From Rathayibacter sp. VKM Ac-2804 (GTDB taxonomy: Bacteria; Actinomycetota; Actinomycetes; Actinomycetales; Microbacteriaceae): a stretch of 64,000 nucleotides of DNA. Where the stretch lies: positions 2,294,001 to 2,358,000 of the forward strand of contig NZ_CP047420.1 of NCBI RefSeq assembly GCF_009866655.1, written 5' to 3'. The position numbers and the translations under genes were made by a program. The notes beneath the pieces were generated by a model. It made no database searches, was not told the origin of the DNA, and was given only the letters and a program-made list of their open reading frames with translations. The number at the start of each line of letters is the position of its first letter. Within the stretch, counting starts at the first letter, position 1. This document shows, piece by piece, positions 45,841-52,325 of the stretch.

Positions 45841-46803
45841 TCAGCCCTTGACGGCGCCGAGCATGATGCCCTTGTTGAAGTACCGCGCGACGAAGGGGTA
45901 GAGGACCATCACCGGGACAGTCGAGATGACGATCAGCGAGTACTTGAGGAGATCGGCGAGCTGCTGGCGCTCGATCTGCGCGGCCGCGTCCATGCCCGGA
46001 GTCGCCTGATTGAGGATCAGGACGTTCCGCAGCACCAGCTGCAGCGGATAGAGACTCGGATCGCGGAGATAGAGCAGCGCGTCGAAGTAGGAGTTCCACT
46101 GGTAGATCGCGTACATCAGCGCGACCACCGCGAGCAGCGGCTTCGAGAGCGGGAGCACGATCGTCCAGAGGAAGCGCAGGTCGCTCGCGCCGTCCAGCTG
46201 CGCGGCCTCGTAGAGCTCGTCCGGGATGGAGGAGCGGAAGAAGACGACCGCGATGATCACCTGCCAGACGCCGACGGCCTGGGGGAGGATGAGCGCCCAG
46301 CGCGTGTCGAGCAGGCCCAGCTGCTGCACCACCAGGTAGGTGGGGATGATGCCGCCGGCGAAGAGCATCGTGAAGATCACGCCGAGGGTGATCCCGCCGC
46401 GGCCCCAGAAGTCCTTCCGCGAGAGCGGGTAGGCGATCGCGACCGTCAGCACGAGGCTGACGAAGGTGCCGGCGGCCGTGTAGAAGAGCGAGTTGGCGAA
46501 GCCGGCGAGGATCGTCGAGTCGCCGAGTGCGCGCTCGTAGCCCTCGAGGGTGAAGTCGATCGGCCAGAAGCTCACTCGACCCGATGAGACGGCCAGCGGC
46601 GAGCTGAACGAGCTGGCGAGGATGTACAGCAGCGGCAGGAGCACCGCCAGCAGGAACGTCGTGAGCAGGACGTAGACGGCGATCATGAAGACGCGGTCGA
46701 CCAGCGGGTCCTTGATGCGCGTGGTGCGCTGCCGGCGGCGCGAGGGCTTCGCGGGCTCGCGGCCCTCGAGGGCGGTGGTCGGCGGCGTGTCGAGTGCGGT
46801 CAC
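45841..46803 (-). CDS. CUT1 sugar ABC permease, LplC/MalG type (module 2)
   Basis: A 320-residue permease with six membrane segments. The opening after the basic N-terminus (DRVFMIAVYVLLTTFLLAVLLPLLYILASSFSSP) and the late EAA loop YEAAQLDGASDLRFLWTIVLPLSKPLL place it in the LplC/YtcP branch of CUT1; it ends RYFNKGIMLGAVKG as these proteins do. GTG at 46803 overlaps the upstream permease stop as GTGA. It lies 80 bases upstream of the binding-protein gene. Confidence 0.93.
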   Translation of the reverse strand: MTALDTPPTTALEGREPAKPSRRRQRTTRIKDPLVDRVFMIAVYVLLTTFLLAVLLPLLYILASSFSSPLAVSSGRVSFWPIDFTLEGYERALGDSTILAGFANSLFYTAAGTFVSLVLTVAIAYPLSRKDFWGRGGITLGVIFTMLFAGGIIPTYLVVQQLGLLDTRWALILPQAVGVWQVIIAVVFFRSSIPDELYEAAQLDGASDLRFLWTIVLPLSKPLLAVVALMYAIYQWNSYFDALLYLRDPSLYPLQLVLRNVLILNQATPGMDAAAQIERQQLADLLKYSLIVISTVPVMVLYPFVARYFNKGIMLGAVKG

Positions 46804-47834
46804 CAGAGCCCCTGTCCCGTGGTCCGCTTCGCGAGCGCGTTGACGCCGAGGAGCAGCACCAGGTTGATCATTCCGTTGAAGAGTCCGATGGCCGCGGCCT
46901 GGCTGAAGTCGGCGTTGAGCAGTCCGACCTTGTAGACGTAGGTCGGGATGATCTCGGACTGCGAGAGGTTGAGCGAGTTCTGCAGCAGGAACGCCTTCTC
47001 GAACCCGATCGCCATCACGTTGCCGACGCCGAGGATCAGGATCGTGATCGCCGTGGGCATGATGCCGGGGATGTCGACGTGCCAGATCTTCTGCAGCCGG
47101 CTCGCGCCGTCGACCCGGGCCGCCTCGTAGAGCGAGGTGTCGATCGACGACAATGCGGCCATGTAGAGGACGGCGGAGTAGCCGGTCGTCTGCCAGACGT
47201 CGCTGAAGACGTAGATGTGCCGGAAGAAGTCCGGATCGCCGAGGAAGTCGATCGTCCCGAGCCCGAAGAAGGAGGTGACCTCGCTGACGGGTCCGAGCTT
47301 GGGCGAGAGGAACAGGATGGTCATCGAGATCACGACGACCGTGGAGATGAAATAGGGCGCATAGGTGACCATCTGCACGGTGCGCTGGAAGAAGCGCAGG
47401 CGCACCTCGTTGAGAGCGAGCGCGAGCAGGATCGGGAAAGGGAAGCCCGCGAGCACCACATAGGCGGAGAGCAGGAAGGTGTTCTTCAGCAGCGTCCAGA
47501 AGATCGGGTTCGAGAAGAACCGCTCGAAGTGCTTCAGGCCCACCCAGGGGCTGCCCCAGACGCCGTCGATGACGTTGTAGTCCTTGAACGCGATGATCGC
47601 GTTCGACATCGGCACGTACTTGAAGACGATGAAGTAGAGCAGCGGCGGCAGGATCAGCAGGTAGAGCTGCCAGTGCCGGCGGAAGCTGCGCCGCGCGGCC
47701 CGGAAGCCGCGGACGTTCGAGCGGCCGCGGATCGTGGCGGATCCGCCGGGGACGGGCTCCTCCGGGCCGGGGGAGCCGGGCACGGTCGCGCCGGGGACGG
47801 TCGTCCCCGGGGCACCGGTCAGCGGCATCACCAT
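46800..47834 (-). CDS. CUT1 sugar ABC permease, LplB/MalF type (module 2)
   Basis: A 344-residue permease. A Pro/Gly-rich, low-complexity N-terminal tail (about 1-45) precedes HWQLYLLILPPLLYFIVFKYVPMSNAIIAFKDYN, the standard LplB opening. The EAA motif is YEAARVDGASRLQKIWHVDIPGIMP. It is the first gene of module 2; a good promoter with a LacI-type palindrome lies 115-165 bases upstream. The ATPase for this importer is missing here, as in modules 1 and 3. Confidence 0.93.
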   Translation of the reverse strand: MVMPLTGAPGTTVPGATVPGSPGPEEPVPGGSATIRGRSNVRGFRAARRSFRRHWQLYLLILPPLLYFIVFKYVPMSNAIIAFKDYNVIDGVWGSPWVGLKHFERFFSNPIFWTLLKNTFLLSAYVVLAGFPFPILLALALNEVRLRFFQRTVQMVTYAPYFISTVVVISMTILFLSPKLGPVSEVTSFFGLGTIDFLGDPDFFRHIYVFSDVWQTTGYSAVLYMAALSSIDTSLYEAARVDGASRLQKIWHVDIPGIMPTAITILILGVGNVMAIGFEKAFLLQNSLNLSQSEIIPTYVYKVGLLNADFSQAAAIGLFNGMINLVLLLGVNALAKRTTGQGLW

Positions 47835-47950
47835 GCCGTGCCGACCGGTGTCGGGAGAAGGGGCGGACGGGTCGCCGTGCAGGCGCCGCGTGCCCCGTGT
47901 CGGGTGGTCATGGTCGAGACATCCAATCGCCGGTGATGAGGAATGAGAAC

Positions 47951-47999
47951 GACACTAAACACCGGGACAAACGGATGTCAATGGAAAAACGAAACGTTT
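47951..47999 (-). promoter_or_regulatory. Promoter of module 2 with adjoining LacI-type operator
   Basis: Reading leftwards, TTGACA (complement of 47975-47980) and TAGTGT (complement of 47951-47956) are spaced by 18 bases, a near-consensus promoter. The palindrome GAAACGTTTC at 47990-47999 sits ten bases upstream of the -35 box and is identical to the site upstream of module 1. The leader is about 110 bases. Confidence 0.6.
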
Positions 48000-48033
48000 C
48001 GCCTACTTCTCCGAATATCGGGGAGAAGGCCGT

Positions 48034-48177
48034 GATTTGCGCAAGTGCGACCTTCGGCGACTGATTCGCTTTGCGCAAGATCAGCATGGGATCACAGGTG
48101 GTCTTTGCGAAAGATCACGGAGGGATAAGCGGACCTGGCTCTGCACAGAGAAGTACTCGAATGCTCTTTCGCAAGAG
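48034..48177. promoter_or_regulatory. Array of four operator-like palindromes
   Basis: Four related palindromes lie in a row in a 408-base gap with no other gene: ATTTGCGCAAGT (48035-48046), CTTTGCGCAAG (48069-48079), CTTTGCGAAAG (48103-48113) and CTCTTTCGCAAGAG (48164-48177). The second and third are both followed by ATCA, so a 15-base direct repeat is kept with one difference. Centres are 34, 33.5 and about 62 bases apart. They read into module 2 or a lost gene. Confidence 0.55.
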
Positions 48178-48242
48178 GAGGAAAGGGTCCGCTCGCGGTC
48201 GGGTCGGTCGACACGGCCCGACCCGACCCGACCGCAGGACGA

Positions 48243-48389
48243 TCAGGCGGGCGACCGGAGCAGCCCGCCCGGGGAGCGGATCGTCGCCGCGGCGATGGCC
48301 ATCGCGCGGGTCAGTGCCGCCGCGGGATCGCGCTCACCGGCGACGAGGGCCGCGACCACCGTGGTGAAGACGGCGTCCCCGGCGCCCAT
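48243..48389 (-). pseudogene. C-terminal remnant of a PfkB-family sugar kinase
   Basis: A 48-residue open frame reads MGAGDAVFTTVVAALVAGERDPAAALTRAMAIAAATIRSPGGLLRSPA when split into its parts: the GAGDA active-site motif with the catalytic Asp, then the helix A..A....A......G typical of the C-terminal end of PfkB (ribokinase-like) kinases. The other ~250 residues are missing; 63 bases upstream the frame meets the lacI stop. A GGAGG seven bases before ATG 48389 could still allow translation. I interpret it as a truncated kinase, perhaps left by a deletion next to lacI; a functional microprotein is less likely. Confidence 0.7.
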
Positions 48390-48452
48390 GGTGCGCCTCC
48401 GCCGGGGCGGAGGAAGTGGGGGAGGGACTCGGGGTGGATTCCGGGGCGCGGG

Positions 48453-49445
48453 TCAGACCGAGTCGCGCAGGATCGGCGGGCAGCGGACGGTGAGCCGCGG
48501 CACGTCGTGATCGCCGGAGCCGCGCACGAGGAGCTCGGCGCCGAGCCTGCCCATCTCGCGGAACGGCAGAGCGATGGTCGTGAGGGACGGGCGGAGGTAT
48601 CCGGCGATGACCTCGTGATTGTCGAAGCCGACGATGGAGAGGTCCGACGGGATGCCCAGCCCGGCCTCGCGGGCCGCGTCGTACGCGCCCATCGCGATGC
48701 GGTCGTTGCCGCAGAAGAGCCCGTCGGGGCGCACCCGGGCGAGCAGTGCCTTCGTGGCGTCGTAGCCCGACGCCGCATCGGCGCCGCCGGCGACGATCAG
48801 CTCGGGGTCGACCGGGACGCCGGCCTCCTCGAGGGCCTGCCGATAGCCGGCGAGGCGTCCGCGGGCGGCGTCGAGGTGCTCGTCGATCCCGACGAGCGCG
48901 ATGCGGCGCCGACCCCGGTCGAGCATCAGCCGAGTGGCGGTGTAGCCGCCGTCCTGCTCGTCCGGGACGATCGAGGGATGCGTCCCGGCCTCGTCGTAGC
49001 AGTGCACGAGAGCGATGTCGATGTCGTCGAACTCGCTCGGGATCTCGATGGCGCGGTTGTAGGTCGTGGCGATCATCACACCGCCCACGCGGTGCTCGAG
49101 CATCATCTCGACCGACTTGCGGTCGGGACGGTCCGGCGTCGGCGTGCCGACGATGATCAGCGACTTGCCGTGCTCCCAGAACCACTCCTGCGCGCCGGCG
49201 ATCAGCTCGCCCGCGAAGGGCGTCGAGACGATGTCGGTGACGAGGCCGAAGAGGTCGGTGGTGCGCCCGGCGAGGGCGCGCGCGCCGGCGTTCGGGCGGT
49301 AGCCGAGCTCCGCGGCCGCGGCCAGGACCCTGGCCTTCGTCTCGCTCGAGACCTGCTTCTCGTCGTTGAAGGCGAACGAGACGGCCGAGCGGGAGACGCC
49401 GATGTGGCGCGCCACGTCGCTCATGGTGACTGCTCTCCGTGTCAT
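48453..49445 (-). CDS. LacI-family transcriptional repressor (module 2)
   Basis: A 330-residue LacI/GalR regulator. The headpiece is canonical (MSDVARHIGVSRSAVSFAFNDEKQVSSETKARVLAAAAELGYRPN), with the hinge RALAGRTTDLFGLV; the sensor domain (about 65-330) includes LFCGNDRIAMGAYDAAREAGLGIPSDLSIVGFDNHEV. ATG at 49445 has GGGAGG spaced seven bases upstream, which outweighs the longer open frame. Its promoter carries a perfect palindrome between -35 and -10. It likely regulates itself and perhaps module 2, though the operator next to module 2 has another sequence. Confidence 0.92.
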   Translation of the reverse strand: MTRRAVTMSDVARHIGVSRSAVSFAFNDEKQVSSETKARVLAAAAELGYRPNAGARALAGRTTDLFGLVTDIVSTPFAGELIAGAQEWFWEHGKSLIIVGTPTPDRPDRKSVEMMLEHRVGGVMIATTYNRAIEIPSEFDDIDIALVHCYDEAGTHPSIVPDEQDGGYTATRLMLDRGRRRIALVGIDEHLDAARGRLAGYRQALEEAGVPVDPELIVAGGADAASGYDATKALLARVRPDGLFCGNDRIAMGAYDAAREAGLGIPSDLSIVGFDNHEVIAGYLRPSLTTIALPFREMGRLGAELLVRGSGDHDVPRLTVRCPPILRDSV

Positions 49446-49476
49446 CCGGCAACCTCCCTGTCGCGCGCCAGAAGTA

Positions 49477-49505
49477 AAGCTAACGCGCGTTAGAACGGGT
49501 GTCAA
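49477..49505 (-). promoter_or_regulatory. lacI promoter with embedded autoregulatory operator
   Basis: Reading leftwards: TTGACA (complement of 49500-49505), a 17-base spacer and TAGCTT (complement of 49477-49482). The perfect 14-base palindrome CTAACGCGCGTTAG (49480-49493) lies in the spacer and over the -10 box, so a bound repressor would block polymerase. The start codon is 32 bases further. Confidence 0.65.
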
Positions 49506-49574
49506 CACCCGCGGCGCGACCCGGCGGATCCACGCGGACGGGAGGGGCGCACGGCGGCGCGCCGAGCCCCGCCG

Positions 49575-49988
49575 TCACTCCGCCGCGGCGCTCCGGTCCT
49601 TGCAGAGCGACCAGACGTTGCGGCTCGCCGAGCGCTCGTACTCGAAGGTCGTGACGAGGGCGTGGATGAGGGCGAGGCCCCGCCCGGACTCGGCGAGGAC
49701 GTCGGGCATCTCCCGCGGGCCGCTGTCGATCCCGGGCGGGTCCGCGGTGTCGACGAGGAGGGCGCGCAGCGACACCTCGTCGACGGTGACGCCGAGCGTG
49801 CAGACGATCGCCGTCGCGGAGGAGCCGTGCTGGACGACGTTGCCCGCGAGCTCGACGACGGCGGTCTCGAAGGCGAAGCGGTCCATCGCCTCGACGTCCG
49901 GCCGGTCCTCCCACAGCTGAGCGAGCATCGAGTGGACGACCTCCACGGTGTCCGGGGGAGTGCGGAACCGGACGCTGCGCTCAGTCAC
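49575..49988 (-). CDS. RsbW-like serine kinase / anti-sigma factor (HATPase)
   Basis: A 137-residue GHKL-fold ATPase of the HATPase_c_2 type. N-box E46-L-A-G-N50 binds ATP and Mg; DTADPPG (about 80-86) is the G1 region with Ala in place of Gly; ESGRGLALIHAL (100-111) is G2. Proteins of this size phosphorylate a STAS-domain partner and can bind a sigma factor or other target. The upstream gene encodes a STAS protein and overlaps it by eight bases (GTG at 49988), which is the partner expected. It is the last gene of the polysaccharide operon. Confidence 0.88.
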   Translation of the reverse strand: MTERSVRFRTPPDTVEVVHSMLAQLWEDRPDVEAMDRFAFETAVVELAGNVVQHGSSATAIVCTLGVTVDEVSLRALLVDTADPPGIDSGPREMPDVLAESGRGLALIHALVTTFEYERSASRNVWSLCKDRSAAAE

Positions 49989-50313
49989 GGTACGCGTCGC
50001 CGGGCGAGTCGAACCGGGCGAGCACGCGATCCAGGTTGGAGAGCTGCAGCACCATCATCACCTGGGCGCTGGGCGCCGCGATCCTGAGGTCGCCGCCGGC
50101 CTGGCGGGCGGTCTTCAGGCACGCGACGAGGGCGCCGAGTCCGGAGGAGTCGAGGAAGTCGACGGCGCCGAGGTCGACGACGATGCGGGGACTGCTCTCC
50201 TCGATCGCGCGCCGGACCGTCTCGCGCAGCTGCGGGGCGGCGACCATGTTCAGCTTGCCCGACGCGGTCACCACGGCGATGTCCGGGTCGATCTTCTCGG
50301 TGGTGAACGTCAT
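49981..50313 (-). CDS. STAS-domain anti-sigma-factor antagonist
   Basis: A 110-residue STAS-domain protein. AVVTASGKLNMVAAPQLRETVRRAI and VVDLGAVDFLDSSGLGALVA are the conserved strands; Ser56 or Ser57 in DSSGLG is the phosphorylation site used in RsbV/SpoIIAA. In its unphosphorylated form it would capture the kinase encoded next to it. The start overlaps the stop of the glycosyltransferase gene as ATGA, so the switch is made together with the enzyme. That arrangement suggests polymer synthesis is the controlled process, as in SypA-type systems. Confidence 0.9.
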   Translation of the reverse strand: MTFTTEKIDPDIAVVTASGKLNMVAAPQLRETVRRAIEESSPRIVVDLGAVDFLDSSGLGALVACLKTARQAGGDLRIAAPSAQVMMVLQLSNLDRVLARFDSPGDAYRD

Positions 50314-52325
50314 GCGTGCTCCTTCTGGGCGGCGGTGGACGGGGCGGCGTCGAAGCCCCGGTAGGCGACGGCGCGGAAGAGGACGCTGAGCACGACCAGG
50401 TCGAAGAGCGCCCAGACGATGTTCACGCCGGTGCCGACGAGCTGCGCGCCGTCCACGAGGAGGTGGACCACCCCGACGACGACGGCCACGACCAGCAGGA
50501 CCATGACGATCAGCTGGACCCGGATCAGACGCCACGGGATCCCCGTCGACTCCTGCCGCGTCTTGGGGGTGACCGCGAAGCCGAGCGGGATGCGCAGCAG
50601 CACGTTGTTGATCGCCGTCGAGCAGGCCTCGATCCAGACCGGGAACAGCGCGAGGCTGTACTGCTGCCCCCGCCAGGTCGGCGTCCCCTTCGCCGCCACG
50701 AGGAACAGCAGCTGGTTCACGATCATGAACGGGATGAAGCGCACGAAGAAGTCCGCGGCGATCGAGTCGACGGGCAGGATGCCCAGCACCAGGAAGACGA
50801 TCGGGGCGGCGAAGTAGACGACGGCCGCGTAGCCGCTGAGGTAGCTCCACATCGTCGCGAAGTACATCAGGCGCTGCGGCACGCTCAGTGCGCGCTGCAG
50901 CAGCGGGTTCTCGCGCAGGAACACCTGCATCGTGCCCTGCGCCCAGCGCAGCCGCTGGGTGAGCATCGTCCCGACGTCCTCCGGGGCGAGGCCGTCGGCG
51001 AGCAGCTCGTGGTGGTAGACGCTCCGCCAGCCCAGGCCGTGCAGGCGCATGCAGGTCGCCATGTCCTCGGTGACCGAGATGGTGGCGAGCGGCATGATCG
51101 GCTGGGCCTCGCCGGGGCGGTCGACCGCGATGCTCTGCAGGACGGCCTGGACCGACTCGAGCGCGTTCAGGGGCGAGAGCTCCCGGTCCGCCAGTGTCGA
51201 GACGATCGCCTCGATGTCGACGACGGTGTCGGCGGACGCGCCGCCCTGCGCACGGTTCAACGCCCGGATCTCGGCCAGGTCGCTCTCGAGTCCGGCGACG
51301 TCCGAGGCGACGAGGGAGTAGCTCGCCGCGTCCACGCGGCGGTGCAGCTCGTAGGTGACGGTCCCGATCGGCCCGCCGGCCGCGATCGAGGTGCGCGCCT
51401 CGGCGATCGCGCCCGTCACCTCGTCGAGCGCGGCCCGCACCGCGGGGTCCGCCGCCGCCGGGTGCGAGCGCGCCTTCGCGACGACCCGTGCGGCCGTGCG
51501 CAGGGCGCTGCCGATCCTCCGGTCGAGCTCGCGGACGTAGCCGACGATGCCCAGCTGCATGAGCGCCTCCCGGCGCAGGACCGCGTTGGAGCCGCAGAAG
51601 AAGGCGGCGTTCCAGCCGTCCTTGCCCTGCTGGATCGGGCCGTAGAACAGCGGCGCCTGGCTGCCGAGCGGATCGCCGGTCGCCACGTTCGAGAAGACCT
51701 GCGGGGTCTGCACCAGGGCGACCTTCTCGTCGCGGAAGTAGCCGAGCGTGTGATCGAGGATCTCGGGCCGCGGGATCTGGTCGGCGTCGAGGATCAGGAC
51801 GAACTCGCCCGTGGTCAGCTCGAGCGCGTTGTTGAGATTGCCGGCCTTGGCGTGCCGGGGGCGGTCCTTCCAGTCGGCGGACCGGGTGATGTAGCCCAGC
51901 CCCGCACCCTCGGCCGCCGCGCGCATCTCGGCGCGGTCGCCGTCGTCGAGGACCCAGGTCTCGTGCGGGAACCGGATCGCCTGCGCCGCGAGGGCGGTGG
52001 CCATGACCAGCTCGATCGGCTCGTTGTAGGTGGTGATGAAGACGTCCACCGTCGCGTCGGAGGCCGGCGGCGGGGGAGCGGGCCGGCCCTTCGCCCGCCA
52101 CATCGTCATCCCGAACAGGCAGACGTCGATCAGGCTGTAGGTCTCGGCGACCACCAGGGGCACGGCGATCCACCAGGCGTCCCAGTTCAGCGAGAACAGC
52201 CACCGCCAGGCGACGTAGTTCACACCGAGGAGGACCGTGAGCACGACGATCACCCGCAGCAGGAGCATGCGGCCGGGCGAGGTGAGCGTGCTCTCGGTGC
52301 CGGCGCCCGTCGACGGACGGCTCAT
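50310..52325 (-). CDS. Cellulose-synthase-like GT2 glycosyltransferase with insertion
   Basis: A 671-residue processive glycosyltransferase. Two membrane segments (about 20-72) precede the GT2 domain: DVFITTYNEP (94-103), DDGDR (127-131), DAD (180-182), FFCGSNAVLRREAL (242-255), TED (419-421) and QRLRW (457-461), the full D,D,D,QxxRW set of BcsA-like enzymes. Four to six membrane segments follow, then two more near the end. Between FFCGSNA and TED, where relatives have about a dozen residues, about 150 residues of mostly helical sequence are inserted (265-415). No PilZ domain is seen. The polymer is probably a beta-linked homoglycan. Both ends overlap neighbours (ATGA). Confidence 0.9.
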   Translation of the reverse strand: MSRPSTGAGTESTLTSPGRMLLLRVIVVLTVLLGVNYVAWRWLFSLNWDAWWIAVPLVVAETYSLIDVCLFGMTMWRAKGRPAPPPPASDATVDVFITTYNEPIELVMATALAAQAIRFPHETWVLDDGDRAEMRAAAEGAGLGYITRSADWKDRPRHAKAGNLNNALELTTGEFVLILDADQIPRPEILDHTLGYFRDEKVALVQTPQVFSNVATGDPLGSQAPLFYGPIQQGKDGWNAAFFCGSNAVLRREALMQLGIVGYVRELDRRIGSALRTAARVVAKARSHPAAADPAVRAALDEVTGAIAEARTSIAAGGPIGTVTYELHRRVDAASYSLVASDVAGLESDLAEIRALNRAQGGASADTVVDIEAIVSTLADRELSPLNALESVQAVLQSIAVDRPGEAQPIMPLATISVTEDMATCMRLHGLGWRSVYHHELLADGLAPEDVGTMLTQRLRWAQGTMQVFLRENPLLQRALSVPQRLMYFATMWSYLSGYAAVVYFAAPIVFLVLGILPVDSIAADFFVRFIPFMIVNQLLFLVAAKGTPTWRGQQYSLALFPVWIEACSTAINNVLLRIPLGFAVTPKTRQESTGIPWRLIRVQLIVMVLLVVAVVVGVVHLLVDGAQLVGTGVNIVWALFDLVVLSVLFRAVAYRGFDAAPSTAAQKEHA

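Noticed and set aside
48037..48510. 157-residue plus-strand frame in the operator region
   Set aside because: It crosses the operator palindromes, the kinase remnant and the lacI end, has no ribosome site and no family-like pattern.
49551..49577. Terminator hairpin at the end of the polysaccharide operon (ACGGCGG / CCGCCGT)
   Set aside because: Only seven pairs with a long loop in very GC-rich sequence; too weak to list as a feature, though it includes the stop codon.
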